NCBI GenBank assembly: GCA_015493685.1
Contig: WGCS01000312.1
Coordinates: 1-43,445, forward strand
Source: Bacteroidales bacterium
GTDB taxonomy: Bacteria > Bacteroidota > Bacteroidia > Bacteroidales > UBA1556
Direction of reading: 5' to 3'
DNA: 43,445 bases
The notes under the pieces were generated by a model. The model did no database searches, was not told where the DNA came from, and was given only the letters and a program-made list of their open reading frames with translations. Shown here piece after piece: positions 1 through 9,265 of the stretch (its first letter is position 1; every line of letters begins with the position of its first letter). Position numbers and translations under genes: made by a program.

Positions 1-6
1 AAATTG

Positions 7-78
7 CAGTCCGTAGGGGAATCGAACCCCTGTTACCAGGATGAAAACCTGGCGTCCTAACCCCTAGACGAACGGACC
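7..78 (-). tRNA. tRNA-Glu (anticodon UUC)
   Basis: The reverse complement folds as a 72-nt cloverleaf. The 7-bp acceptor stem pairs GGTCCGT with ACGGACT, with one G-U at the end. The anticodon stem is CCAGG/CCTGG around the 7-nt loop TTTTCAT, which places UUC at positions 34-36. The T arm is AGGGG-TTCGATT-CCCCT. CCA is not encoded; the genome reads GCA from the discriminator base. It lies at the window edge, so a following tRNA or gene downstream on the minus strand cannot be seen. Confidence 0.97.
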
Positions 79-115
79 GTTTTTTTCGAGATACCTTACC
101 CGAAAAATTGGACTG

Positions 116-146
116 CAAAGATAAATCTTATTTCAAAACCTCCAAA
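116..146 (-). promoter_or_regulatory. Bacteroidota-type promoter of tRNA-Glu
   Basis: On the minus strand a TTTG (-33 box, 143-146) is followed after 19 nt by TATCTTTG (-7 box TAnnTTTG, 116-123). The box ends 37 nt before the mature tRNA 5' end. Both boxes and the spacing match the known Bacteroidota sigma-factor consensus. This is one of the two best-formed promoters in the window. Confidence 0.7.
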
Positions 147-173
147 TGTTTTTTTAAAAAAAATGAACTTTTT

Positions 174-866
174 TTATTTTATCTCTATATTCCCGGCTTT
201 ATAATTGAAACCCAGTCGTTTACCTGTTCTTAAACTAATATTAGATGTGAGTTGATTCATCTCTTTGACGCTTACAAATTTTACTTCTTCAAATGGAGGC
301 ACCAATAAATCGAAATTAATGGCGTATTGAAGAGCCGCTTCGATGATATCTTTCAACGATTTTTTGTCGATATGCTGGGTGGCAATATTATTAAAAAGAA
401 AGCCCAATTGTTTTTTCCCCTCCACAACAAAATGGTTCTCTCTATTGATAAACAATCTGCCTATTAAATATCCAATATCATTTTCGCGATTAAATTTAAA
501 TGAATCTGATAAAAAATTATAAATATTCACAACTCCGCAGTATGAACGAAGACGATCTTCTTTTATATAGCGCGATTGCATTACTGCGTGGGCCTTAGGA
601 AATTCAAAAATATTGGTATGCATACTAAAAATAAGCAAGTCACCGGCTACCTTAAATTCAGCCTCATACTTTCCTCTTTCTGTATATTCTACGGGAATAT
701 CTTTTTCTTTTTTTCGAAGGTCTGCTTTCACTTCATTGGCAATCTCCTTTAGCAACTCCTTTATTTGGAGAAAACTATCATAGGTATTATCAAAAACTTT
801 GTACTTACATACCGACTTAGTTGTTAGCAACTCAATGATTTTCTCTCTGGATTCTGACGCTTGCAT
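174..866 (-). CDS. hypothetical protein, 230 aa, unrecognised
   Basis: I do not recognise the family. The protein is soluble-looking, with no signal peptide or membrane segment. It is rich in charged residues (a KADLRKKEKD stretch near residue 50) and alternates predicted helices and strands. Codon use resembles the neighbouring genes, and a TATCTTTG box 20 nt upstream of the ATG supports a real gene. It is transcribed towards tRNA-Glu with a 95-nt gap and has no obvious operon partner. No catalytic motif is visible, so no function is offered. Confidence 0.75.
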   Translation of the reverse strand: MQASESREKIIELLTTKSVCKYKVFDNTYDSFLQIKELLKEIANEVKADLRKKEKDIPVEYTERGKYEAEFKVAGDLLIFSMHTNIFEFPKAHAVMQSRYIKEDRLRSYCGVVNIYNFLSDSFKFNRENDIGYLIGRLFINRENHFVVEGKKQLGFLFNNIATQHIDKKSLKDIIEAALQYAINFDLLVPPFEEVKFVSVKEMNQLTSNISLRTGKRLGFNYKAGNIEIK

Positions 867-886
867 AATTTAATAATTTTGGTGTC

Positions 887-894
887 CAAAGATA
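887..894 (-). promoter_or_regulatory. -7 box for the 230-aa gene
   Basis: TATCTTTG on the minus strand is a perfect TAnnTTTG match, 20 nt before the ATG at 866. No clear -33 TTTG is present at the usual distance. Confidence 0.5.
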
Positions 895-1170
895 GAAAAT
901 TATATTGTATAAGTATTGACTAAATTATCCTTCTAAATCTGCGAGAAGTTTAAGACAATAAGCCTTGCTATTTAATACTCTTTTAGCATCCATTATTCTA
1001 TCTATATTATTTTTGATCTCTAGCAAAAAGAGTAAACTAAAATTAATCACTATTTTTATCGGACAACAATGAAAAAATATTTATAAAATGCTAGTGTATT
1101 TTAAGAAATATCTCTCTGTTTTTTTTCTATTTTTGGACTTTAGTATTCAATCAGTCTTCAAAATGGCCAA

Positions 1171-1193
1171 ATAGATTGTCACATACAATCTAT
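1171..1193. repeat. perfect 9-bp inverted repeat upstream of the DUF3352 gene
   Basis: ATAGATTGT-CACAT-ACAATCTAT is a perfect 9-bp stem with a 5-nt loop. It lies about 136 nt before the DUF3352 start and just downstream of a plausible -7 box (1128-1135). It could be an operator or a 5'-UTR hairpin. There is no T-run, so a terminator is unlikely. Confidence 0.5.
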
Positions 1194-1328
1194 GGCATGA
1201 TATAAAGCAAAGAATATAAATAAGTTTATCATCTATACCAAACTTAATATACCATTATCAAACAAGTAAAATTGATATAATAACGTGCTAGCAAACCAAC
1301 GACAATACTAACAGCAGGAAAAGATTTA

Positions 1329-4055
1329 ATGAGCTATTTTTTCCATTTAAACAGACTATTAATGAAATTTATTAAATACCTATTATACATTATTTTAATT
1401 AGCTTAATTGGGGCAGGTTTTTTTTATGGATATCGGTTTTACAGCCAAGTAAAAGAAAAGCCGATGGAAGCCTTGTATATTATTCCCAATAATGCAGCCA
1501 TCATATTTCAATCGAATAATTACGCCAACTTCTTAAACAATTGGGACAAGGCAGGAGAATTAGCTGATTTATTTAAAAAAGATAAAGTTTTTAATACCGA
1601 CTTATTGACCGTTGATAGTTTATACATCAAAATAGCGAGACTTTTCAAGGATCAACATCAATCAATAAAAACGTATTTCTCCATTCATTTTGTTGGCTAT
1701 AATAAATTTGCCGGCATTTTAAGTTTTTCATTCTCCACCCCCCTATCAAGAGAAACAATAGAGTCGGCCTTAAGCAAAAATGGCCATCTCAGCAAACGTA
1801 AGTTTGAGTCGCATACCATTTATCAATTTACAGCAAACAACAGCAAACAGAAATACAATATTGTATTTGAACACAGCACTTTATGCATTAGTAAATACGA
1901 GCCTATCATTGAACGGATTATCCTCGAAGAAGAGAACATTAAAGCCGGCAAAACCGTTGCGGTGAACAAGATGATAAAAATCAGCGGCAATGATGCACCG
2001 GCAACTATCTTTATTAATTATAGATATTTTTATCGTTTGATGCTTTCCCTAACGCAAAAAGACTATGTAGATTTATTAAAACAATTGGGACATTTTAGTC
2101 AGTTTTCAGTTCTAGACTTTAACGCACAAGATAAATTTATGGGTTTTAGCGGCTATAGCTTTAGCACTGATTCGAGCGCTACACTATTGCAATCCTTCAG
2201 CAATTACAAAGCCCCGAAGATTCAACTATTTGACCACATACCTGCCCAAACAGTATTCCTGTATTACCAAGGAGCTGAACAACTAAATAAGTATCTGGTA
2301 CAACGCACAAAAAACAGCTTTAATGTAGAAAATCAACGAGCAATAAAATCATATAAAGCCGATTTGATGGTCGATGTGGAAGATTATTTTTACCCCTGGA
2401 TAAAGAGTGAATTAGCCATGGGAATGCTTAAAATTAATGCCAATACCATGGAGCCTTTTGCCATTGCCAATACGTATGACCCCAAAGAGGCAATGCAAGC
2501 GTTGGGGAAGCTGGAATCTATTGCCAATGAATATAAAGAGGTAACAGCCGACACTATCTATTATCGTTCTTATGCCATTAATACTATTCCGTTGCCCTAT
2601 TTGTTACCCAATATTTTTGGAGCCATTTTCAATCCATTGCAGCATTGCTATTATACCAATGTAGGCGACTATATTATTTTTGCCAATAAGCCGGAAAGCA
2701 TCAAATTATACATTGATAATATACTAATCAACAAAACTCTTTCGTTAAGAGAAGGTTTTGCCTCTTTCAAAGAGAAACTGAGTTCGGAAGCCAATGTAAT
2801 GCTTTATGCTAATATGCATGACTTCAATAATTTAAGCAAGCCATTCCTAAATTCCAAAGCCATCAACTACATCAAAGCCTCCTCCATGAACCTATCTGAA
2901 CTAGGTGATGTTTCTTTACAGTATATTAGTAACGACAACGGAGCCTATACCGCACTAAATATCAGCAAGACCAAATGGGTGGAAACTGAAGACAAGGCAT
3001 CATGGCAAGTGGCCTTAGATTATCCTTTGGCAAAGGGACCATTCGTTATTAAAAACCATAAAACCAATAAAAAAGACATCATAATCTTTGATAAGCACAA
3101 ACAAATGTACCGCATCAATCATTTGGGAGAAATTGTTTGGGCTATACCGGTAGCAGAATTGCCTTTGGGAGGGGTTTCGGTTGTTGATTATTATAAAAAT
3201 GGGAAATATCAATTCCTTTTCAACTCGGCCAATTATATTTATATGTATGATATTAATGGCAACAGGGTAGAAAATTATCCCATTGCCATAAAACCAAAGG
3301 CTACCGCCCCATTAACAGTGGTTGATTATGACCACCGTAGGAACTATCGTATATTGATACCACAAGCTGATAATATCATTCACAACTATACCATTGACGG
3401 GCAAGCAACACAAGGATGGAAAAATCCAAAGATGCCCTCTTTGGTAAGCAATGCGGTTCAATATTTCAGGCTCGGCAGCAAAGACTTTCTTCTTCTGTCC
3501 GACACCATGGGAAATGTGGTTTTCTCCAACAGAAGAGGAGAAGCCCGTATGGAAGCTCGATTAGCTTTCACCAACAATATAAAAACACCTTTCTATAAAT
3601 TAGGGTCAAAATTAGTAACCACCGATTTAATGGGTAGAATAATATTAATTTCGGCTAATGGCCATGTGGATAAATATTTATTACGAGAATTTTCAGAGAA
3701 TCATTATTTTACTCTTCTTGATGTTGATAATGATGGGAAAAAGGATTTCCTATTTCTTGACAATAACGTATTATACGCCTACAACCAGCGACATGATTTA
3801 ATGTGGATGCACGACGAACAAGCACTCTACCCTGATTTTCAAAGTCTTGGTAATGTACAAATTGACAGTTGTAGTATTATCGCTTATGATACTGATAAAA
3901 ACGCTTTTGAATTAATGAACAAAAGAGGGGAGCTTTTTCCCAAAGAAGAATTTGCTGCCGCCAAAAATTTTGTTATTTATAAGGTGAAAAACAGAGGCTC
4001 AAGAAGACTTGTCGATGCTAATAATAGAGTTGTAAGCAACTATTTGATAAAATAA
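1329..4055 (+). CDS. DUF3352-like membrane-anchored protein with C-terminal propeller, 908 aa
   Basis: Function is unknown. A short cytoplasmic tail precedes one membrane segment (about residues 14-34), so most of the protein should be periplasmic. Residues about 45-560 resemble Bacteroidota DUF3352 proteins (PEALYIIPNNA-type opening). From about residue 565 the protein has repeated blades of the PQQ/FG-GAP type, including a DVDNDGKKDF calcium-loop-like motif near 800. The start is uncertain: the ATG at 1329 has a purine-rich AGGAAAAG upstream, but the second Met (1362) would begin directly with the basic stretch before the membrane segment. It is the first gene of a plus-strand envelope cluster, 87 nt before a lipoprotein gene. 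The DUF3352 call comes from recalled sequence features, not a search. Confidence 0.75.
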   Translation: MSYFFHLNRLLMKFIKYLLYIILISLIGAGFFYGYRFYSQVKEKPMEALYIIPNNAAIIFQSNNYANFLNNWDKAGELADLFKKDKVFNTDLLTVDSLYIKIARLFKDQHQSIKTYFSIHFVGYNKFAGILSFSFSTPLSRETIESALSKNGHLSKRKFESHTIYQFTANNSKQKYNIVFEHSTLCISKYEPIIERIILEEENIKAGKTVAVNKMIKISGNDAPATIFINYRYFYRLMLSLTQKDYVDLLKQLGHFSQFSVLDFNAQDKFMGFSGYSFSTDSSATLLQSFSNYKAPKIQLFDHIPAQTVFLYYQGAEQLNKYLVQRTKNSFNVENQRAIKSYKADLMVDVEDYFYPWIKSELAMGMLKINANTMEPFAIANTYDPKEAMQALGKLESIANEYKEVTADTIYYRSYAINTIPLPYLLPNIFGAIFNPLQHCYYTNVGDYIIFANKPESIKLYIDNILINKTLSLREGFASFKEKLSSEANVMLYANMHDFNNLSKPFLNSKAINYIKASSMNLSELGDVSLQYISNDNGAYTALNISKTKWVETEDKASWQVALDYPLAKGPFVIKNHKTNKKDIIIFDKHKQMYRINHLGEIVWAIPVAELPLGGVSVVDYYKNGKYQFLFNSANYIYMYDINGNRVENYPIAIKPKATAPLTVVDYDHRRNYRILIPQADNIIHNYTIDGQATQGWKNPKMPSLVSNAVQYFRLGSKDFLLLSDTMGNVVFSNRRGEARMEARLAFTNNIKTPFYKLGSKLVTTDLMGRIILISANGHVDKYLLREFSENHYFTLLDVDNDGKKDFLFLDNNVLYAYNQRHDLMWMHDEQALYPDFQSLGNVQIDSCSIIAYDTDKNAFELMNKRGELFPKEEFAAAKNFVIYKVKNRGSRRLVDANNRVVSNYLIK

Positions 4056-4142
4056 TTTGTTTGGCATTAGTAAAAAGTGTAGTTTTATGCTCTTTTAATA
4101 AATGAACTTAAAGCTATCATTAAAGCTTAAGATATTAACACT

Positions 4143-5771
4143 ATGAAAATAAATCTAAGAAATAATTATCAATATAACATATTGATAATTATACTTTTGT
4201 CAACACTTTTTCTTCATTCTTGTTATAAAGACAGGCTGGGAATAGATAAGATAAAAGGAGGCGAATGGAATCCAAAGATGGCCGTCCCTCTTATTTATGG
4301 AGACTTGACAATGATGAAATTAGTGAATAATAGTGCTGACAAATGGCGTACAGACCCTGACGGATTGCTTAGTTTAATCTATACCGGTGATACTTTATCT
4401 GATTTTGGCGACCAAATTTTCACCATCCCCGATCAGTCTAGCGACACCACTCTTCCCTTTGTTATCCCACCAAATATGTTTCCCGGCGATAGCACTTCTC
4501 GTATTATTCAAATAAGCAGTGAATTTCATCCCAGCGGTCACGAACGCGTTGATAGCATTCTTATCAAATCAGGCGTACTTACCATTGAAGTAACCTCCAA
4601 TATGAACCATTCAGGATATATTGAAATAACTATCCCTCAGATGAATAAATATGGGAATGGAGCTACTTTTAAAGAAAAAATATTTGTACCCTATACCGGT
4701 GGCACGTCCACCACTGTCAGCAAAAGCTTTCCTCTTTATGACTATTTTCTGCGGATAAATACCAACGGAAGTACGGCTAATAAAATTGATGAATACGTAA
4801 AGATATTTGTTAAAAGAGGTAACGGATCAAATAACTCGCCCTATGCCATTAATATAAAACAACGAATATCTTCGCTTACTTTCCATCAAGCTTTTGGCTA
4901 TTTCTATCAGCATACAATTACTGTTAATCAAACCAAAATTCCCATTAGTATTTTTGATAATTTACATTATTCTCAAGTTTTTATCGAAAATCCCAAACTA
5001 AAACTTAGCTTTAGAAATAACTATGGTATGCCCATGGAAATGACATTTACAGCGCTTTATGTGGATAAAAATGGTGTCAAGAAAGATGTTACCAGCACAT
5101 TATTACCTACAATGAGTCTCAATTACCCTCATTTCGACAGAGTAGGAGAAAGTGATACTACTAATTTTATCTTTGATAAAAACAATTCCAATATTATAGA
5201 TATTATTAATTTTAATCCCAAGAAACTTATTTATAGCGGTAGTATTCTGAGTAATCCAACCAACACCATGGTTCCTAATTTTGTTATGGATTCGAGCCAT
5301 GTTAGTATTAGTGCAGAACTCGAGATTCCGCTTTATGGCAGAGCCCTCGATTTCACCTTAAATGACACTTCTAAAGTTGATATGAGCAAGTTGCTAAATT
5401 GGAATAATTTGGTCAGTGTGGATATTAACTTAAATGCTTTAAACTATTTTCCGATGGAATCGCAATTGCAAGTCTATTTAGCTGACAGCAACAAAGTAGT
5501 TTACGATTCTCTTTTTGATGGTGGAACTCAAATAGTTGCAGCGGCCATTCCCGGTCCTCCACCAGCATACAGGGTAAGCATACCGGCACATAAACTATCC
5601 AGCATTAAATTATCAAATGAAAGATTGAACAATTTTAAAAAGGCACAATATTTAATAGTCTCGTCTGTATCAACCACCTACGACCAAGGAAGTAAAGTGA
5701 TAAAAATCTATAGTGATTATAAAATTTCGATGGAAATATCGGCCAAAGGAGAATATAAAACCAATTATTAA
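4143..5771 (+). CDS. predicted lipoprotein, 542 aa, paired with a DUF5723 barrel
   Basis: The N-terminus is a lipoprotein signal: basic residues, a hydrophobic core, then lipobox FLHSC with the lipidated Cys at residue 27. The mature part is beta-rich, full of Ser/Thr/Asn, and repeats Bacteroidota-type phrases such as WNPKMAVPLIYGD. No catalytic motif is visible. It lies 23 nt upstream of the DUF5723 gene, which suggests co-transcription and a shared place at the outer membrane. I recognise the pairing as a Bacteroidota pattern but not a function. A structural lipoprotein or barrel partner is the most likely role. Confidence 0.75.
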   Translation: MKINLRNNYQYNILIIILLSTLFLHSCYKDRLGIDKIKGGEWNPKMAVPLIYGDLTMMKLVNNSADKWRTDPDGLLSLIYTGDTLSDFGDQIFTIPDQSSDTTLPFVIPPNMFPGDSTSRIIQISSEFHPSGHERVDSILIKSGVLTIEVTSNMNHSGYIEITIPQMNKYGNGATFKEKIFVPYTGGTSTTVSKSFPLYDYFLRINTNGSTANKIDEYVKIFVKRGNGSNNSPYAINIKQRISSLTFHQAFGYFYQHTITVNQTKIPISIFDNLHYSQVFIENPKLKLSFRNNYGMPMEMTFTALYVDKNGVKKDVTSTLLPTMSLNYPHFDRVGESDTTNFIFDKNNSNIIDIINFNPKKLIYSGSILSNPTNTMVPNFVMDSSHVSISAELEIPLYGRALDFTLNDTSKVDMSKLLNWNNLVSVDINLNALNYFPMESQLQVYLADSNKVVYDSLFDGGTQIVAAAIPGPPPAYRVSIPAHKLSSIKLSNERLNNFKKAQYLIVSSVSTTYDQGSKVIKIYSDYKISMEISAKGEYKTNY

Positions 5772-5794
5772 TCGTTGAAGATATTGAATTTAAT

Positions 5795-7165
5795 ATGAAT
5801 AAAATTCAAAAAATAGTATTTCTGCTTTTCTCTCTATCTTTAATGATGATAGGGAATAAAGTTAAAGCACAATATGATTTGGGGATTTATAGTCTGCGTT
5901 TAGTACCACAAACTAATCTCTCAAATCCTGCCTTTATGCCTGGCTATAAATACCATTTTGGTTTTCCGGCCCTATCGTCGGTATATGCAGGCCTTGGCAA
6001 TAGTGGTGCACGTTACAACCAAATTTTTACTAAAACCGGCGACTCACTAAGTCTTGACACGAAAAGCATTTTGAAAAATATTAAAAATGGAAATAATGTT
6101 AACTTTAGGATAGCTAATCAATGGCTTAATGCAGGCATGCGTTGGCGAAAATTTTATTTCTCACTATCAGCCTCCGACATTATTGATGTTAACTCTTTCT
6201 ACTCTAAAAGTATTGTTTCGTTGGCCATAGAAGGAAATGCCGCTCATGTGGGCGAAACTATAGATGCAAAACCACTAGAACTCAAAGCATTACATTATAG
6301 GGAATATGCCCTTGGTGCTGCCTACGATTTCAATGACAGGTGGAATTTTGGAATAAAAGCCAAATTACTATTTGGTAAAACGGCAATAAACTCCGAAAAA
6401 TCGAACCTTAGCCTCACAACTACCAATGACTATTACTATTTGAATGTAAAATCAGACGTACTTATTAACACTTCCGTTCCCGGTGCTAAAAAAGACTCCA
6501 CCGCCGTTGGCATTGGTGAATATATGTTTTATGGCTCCAACTTTGGTATGGGATTGGACTTGGGAGCTACTTTTAAACTTAACAGCGAGTGGAACTTTTC
6601 CGCCTCGGTTTTGGACTTAGGATACATCTCCTACGATAGATGGCTAAAGAGTTACTCCTCCAAAGCAGACTTTACCTATAAGGGAATAGGCTTCAACCAA
6701 TTTGATGGACTTAACGAAGCCCAGAGCAAGGCTTTATTACAACATATTCGAGACTCAATTGTTGATCTGTTTCAAATTAATGAGTCGGTAAATAAATTTG
6801 TGGTGCCACTAACTGCTAAAATTTATCTCGGCGCCAGTTACCAACTAAGCGATAAGGAAACATTAGGCGCATTGGTACGAGTAGAACTATTTAAAGGAAT
6901 TCTTCGGCCTTCATTTACAGCCTCTTATTACCGTCAGTTGAATACCCATTTTGGAGTTACTGCAAACTATAGCATCATAAATCGGAGCTATCTTAATTTA
7001 GGACTCGGTTTTGTGGCTAATTTTGAACCCCTACAAGTTTATTTTGTTACCGACAATCTCTATGGCATTGCTTTCGCTGATCAAACTCGATATGCAAATT
7101 TCCATTTTGGTATCAACTTTATCATTCCAAATAATACGACTAGAAGGACAATGATTAAACTCTAA
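5795..7165 (+). CDS. DUF5723 family outer-membrane beta-barrel protein, 456 aa
   Basis: A Sec signal peptide (cleavage expected after KVKA, before QYDLG) is followed by the family hallmark NLSNPAFMPGYKYHFGFP near residue 40. The rest alternates aromatic and polar strands, with WNFGIKAKLLFG and WNFSASVLDLGY as typical barrel hairpins. Known relatives are predicted outer-membrane barrels distantly like FadL/PorV; no transport substrate is established. It is the third gene of the envelope cluster, close behind the lipoprotein, and is followed by a 62-nt gap to the two-component system. Confidence 0.82.
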   Translation: MNKIQKIVFLLFSLSLMMIGNKVKAQYDLGIYSLRLVPQTNLSNPAFMPGYKYHFGFPALSSVYAGLGNSGARYNQIFTKTGDSLSLDTKSILKNIKNGNNVNFRIANQWLNAGMRWRKFYFSLSASDIIDVNSFYSKSIVSLAIEGNAAHVGETIDAKPLELKALHYREYALGAAYDFNDRWNFGIKAKLLFGKTAINSEKSNLSLTTTNDYYYLNVKSDVLINTSVPGAKKDSTAVGIGEYMFYGSNFGMGLDLGATFKLNSEWNFSASVLDLGYISYDRWLKSYSSKADFTYKGIGFNQFDGLNEAQSKALLQHIRDSIVDLFQINESVNKFVVPLTAKIYLGASYQLSDKETLGALVRVELFKGILRPSFTASYYRQLNTHFGVTANYSIINRSYLNLGLGFVANFEPLQVYFVTDNLYGIAFADQTRYANFHFGINFIIPNNTTRRTMIKL

Positions 7166-7188
7166 TTATTATTGTTTTTTACTTTCAA

Positions 7189-7209
7189 CTTTAGATTTCC
7201 TTTAGATTT
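7189..7209 (+). promoter_or_regulatory. predicted response-regulator operator (11-bp-spaced direct repeat)
   Basis: CTTTAGATTT occurs twice, starting at 7189 and 7200, an exact 11-bp period. OmpR/PhoB-family regulators bind tandem half-sites about one helical turn apart. The repeat occupies the place of the -33 box, which is otherwise poor, so an activator-dependent promoter is likely. That the downstream regulator binds here is inference. Confidence 0.55.
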
Positions 7210-7215
7210 AAAACT

Positions 7216-7223
7216 TATCTTCG
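7216..7223 (+). promoter_or_regulatory. -7 box of the two-component/RND operon
   Basis: TATCTTCG matches TAnnTTTG with one mismatch. Only 4 nt separate it from the ATG at 7228, so the transcript would start at or next to the start codon. Confidence 0.5.
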
Positions 7224-7227
7224 CACC

Positions 7228-7905
7228 ATGAAGATTTTGATTGTCGAGGATGAGGTAGAATTACTTATCTTAATAAGTAATTATTTAACAAAGGAAGGTT
7301 ACGTCTGTGAACTTGCTAAAAGCTATCAAAAAGCAGAAGATAAAGTATTGATATATCAATATGATATTATTATGCTTGACATAGGTTTGCCCGACGGAAA
7401 TGGACTGGACCTTCTCAATATTATCAGTAAAACCAATATCCAAGCGGGAATAATCATTGTTTCGGCTAAAAACTCCATCGAGGACAAAATTAAGGGACTA
7501 GATTTGGGTGCTGACGATTATATGACTAAGCCATTTCAGCTTTCGGAACTGAATTCGCGTATCAGAGCTGTATTAAGAAGAAGGAAATTTAAGGGCAATA
7601 GTTTACTTAAATTTAATGAGATAAGTATTGACACAGCCAATAAAGAAGTAAAAATTAATGGTATAGCATTAGTATTTACAAAAAAAGAATATGATATGCT
7701 CTTATATTTTGTTATCAATAAAAATAGAGTACTCACCAAAGAAGCTATTGCCGAACACCTTTGGGATGACAATATTGACATGGCCAACAATTTTGATTTC
7801 ATTTATACTCACCTCAATAATATTCGTAGAAAAATTAAAAAAGCCGGAGGCAATAATTATATTAAGACAATCTACGCAATGGGCTATAAATTTACAGACC
7901 AATGA
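7228..7905 (+). CDS. OmpR-family response regulator, 225 aa
   Basis: The receiver domain (residues 1-115) has acidic residues at EDE (7-9), phosphoacceptor D51 in MLDIGLPDG, switch S79 and K101 in MTKPF. The C-terminal winged helix (about 130-223) ends with the family's YIKTIYAMGYKF wing. It should bind DNA as a dimer when phosphorylated by the kinase encoded next, whose ATG overlaps this stop (ATGA). A tandem 11-bp-spaced repeat upstream is a candidate autoregulatory site. It heads an operon with TolC, adaptor, TonB receptor and RND genes, so control of that export system is its likely job. Confidence 0.93.
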   Translation: MKILIVEDEVELLILISNYLTKEGYVCELAKSYQKAEDKVLIYQYDIIMLDIGLPDGNGLDLLNIISKTNIQAGIIIVSAKNSIEDKIKGLDLGADDYMTKPFQLSELNSRIRAVLRRRKFKGNSLLKFNEISIDTANKEVKINGIALVFTKKEYDMLLYFVINKNRVLTKEAIAEHLWDDNIDMANNFDFIYTHLNNIRRKIKKAGGNNYIKTIYAMGYKFTDQ

Positions 7906-9167
7906 AATTTATCAGTAAAATAAACAAACAATATTTTTGGACGTTAATACTTCTCCTTATAGGAATAAGTTTTATCGGCTATTTTATACTAAAAGGAATA
8001 CTTGAGAAGGAACTTCGTGAGGATATTTTTGAAAAAGAATTTGCCATTATTAATGAGATTAGGAGTACTGGCAAACTACCTAATCTATATCCTATCATTG
8101 AAACAAGAGAGATAGTAAAGTTAAAGGCTCAGCCTAAATCTTTCAACACTATTTATTTATATGACAATGCCGAAGATGAAAACGAACCTTATATAGAATA
8201 TACAAATACAGTTGCAATCAACCACCATTATTATTTAATTAAACTACGACATTCTTTGGTCGAAAACGATGAGCTCATTATCGCCATAGCAATACCCTTA
8301 TTAATATTACTCATATTAACTTTTGCCATTTCATATATTCTTACTAAAAAAATGAACAAGACAATATGGAAAGATTTTGAACATAATCTATCTGAGATAG
8401 AGAATTTCTCCTTCAATAATAAACAGACATTAGTCCTAAAACAAACCAATATTGAGGAGTTTGATAAGCTGAATGTAGTGATAAAGACTTTAAGCAATAA
8501 ACTACAGAGAGATTATGAAACGTTAAAAGAATTTAGTGAAAATGCCTCTCATGAAATTCAAACTCCATTGTCGATAATATTAATGAATCTTGAGGAATTG
8601 CTTCAAGAAGATATTCCTGAAGAAGCCCTAAAATATGTGGTAAAGTCGATAAATGCAGTAAAACGATTATCTACATTAAACAAAAGTTTGGTATTAATGA
8701 CTAAAATTGAAAATGGGCAATTCAACACCAACGCCAAGACTAGTGTAAATGATGTTACCAAAGAGAAAATAGAGGAATTTACACCTTTATTTAAGAATAA
8801 TAACATCCAACTTAGGCTTGAAGAAAAAGGAGAGTTTATTCTTAATATAGAAAAACAATTGGTCGAAATATTAGTCAATAACCTACTATCAAATGCAATT
8901 AAACATAATCTATCAGACGGCTTTATCCATATTACAATTGAAGACTCTACGCTACAGATTTGCAATAGTGGCGAGAAAAATACATTAACAAACAACACTA
9001 TTTTCAAGCGTTTTATTAAAGAAAACTCACCGTCGTATGGATTGGGACTGGCAATAGTAAAACAACTATGCAATCTGAGTAAATCAACTATAACATATTC
9101 CAACTATGACAATACACACTGTTTCACTTTAACGAAGAAAGAAAACAATAAGAATAAACTCTTATGA
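7902..9167 (+). CDS. sensor histidine kinase, 421 aa
   Basis: Two membrane segments (about 11-30 and 125-147) enclose a roughly 95-residue periplasmic sensor with no recognisable domain and no metal-binding His/Cys cluster. No clear HAMP is visible. The dimerisation domain carries H217 in FSENASHEIQTPLS, followed by an N box (NNLLSNAIKHN) and a G box (YGLGLAIVKQLC) for ATP binding. It overlaps the regulator gene by 4 nt, which marks them as a cognate pair. After it comes a 98-nt gap before the TolC gene, enough for a separate promoter, though none is obvious. Confidence 0.92.
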   Translation: MKFISKINKQYFWTLILLLIGISFIGYFILKGILEKELREDIFEKEFAIINEIRSTGKLPNLYPIIETREIVKLKAQPKSFNTIYLYDNAEDENEPYIEYTNTVAINHHYYLIKLRHSLVENDELIIAIAIPLLILLILTFAISYILTKKMNKTIWKDFEHNLSEIENFSFNNKQTLVLKQTNIEEFDKLNVVIKTLSNKLQRDYETLKEFSENASHEIQTPLSIILMNLEELLQEDIPEEALKYVVKSINAVKRLSTLNKSLVLMTKIENGQFNTNAKTSVNDVTKEKIEEFTPLFKNNNIQLRLEEKGEFILNIEKQLVEILVNNLLSNAIKHNLSDGFIHITIEDSTLQICNSGEKNTLTNNTIFKRFIKENSPSYGLGLAIVKQLCNLSKSTITYSNYDNTHCFTLTKKENNKNKLL

Positions 9168-9265
9168 TAACAGATGATATTTTTTATAATGATTCTCATT
9201 TCGAATAGCATCAACAAATAGAACAATAACAAAGCGTAAATAACTAACAATCAAAATAATAAATT

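Larger units (their letters stand above)
867..1328. other. 462-bp divergent intergenic region
   Basis: This AT-rich region separates the minus-strand 230-aa gene from the plus-strand DUF3352 gene. It holds the minus-strand box at 887-894 and two plus-strand TATTTTTG candidates (1008-1015 and 1128-1135). A 16-mer at 1056-1071 recurs at 42129-42144, and there is a 9-bp hairpin at 1171-1193. No coding sequence is visible. Confidence 0.6.

Noticed and set aside
8603-9103. 166-aa minus-strand ORF
   Set aside because: Antisense shadow of the histidine kinase gene, whose H, N and G boxes are intact.
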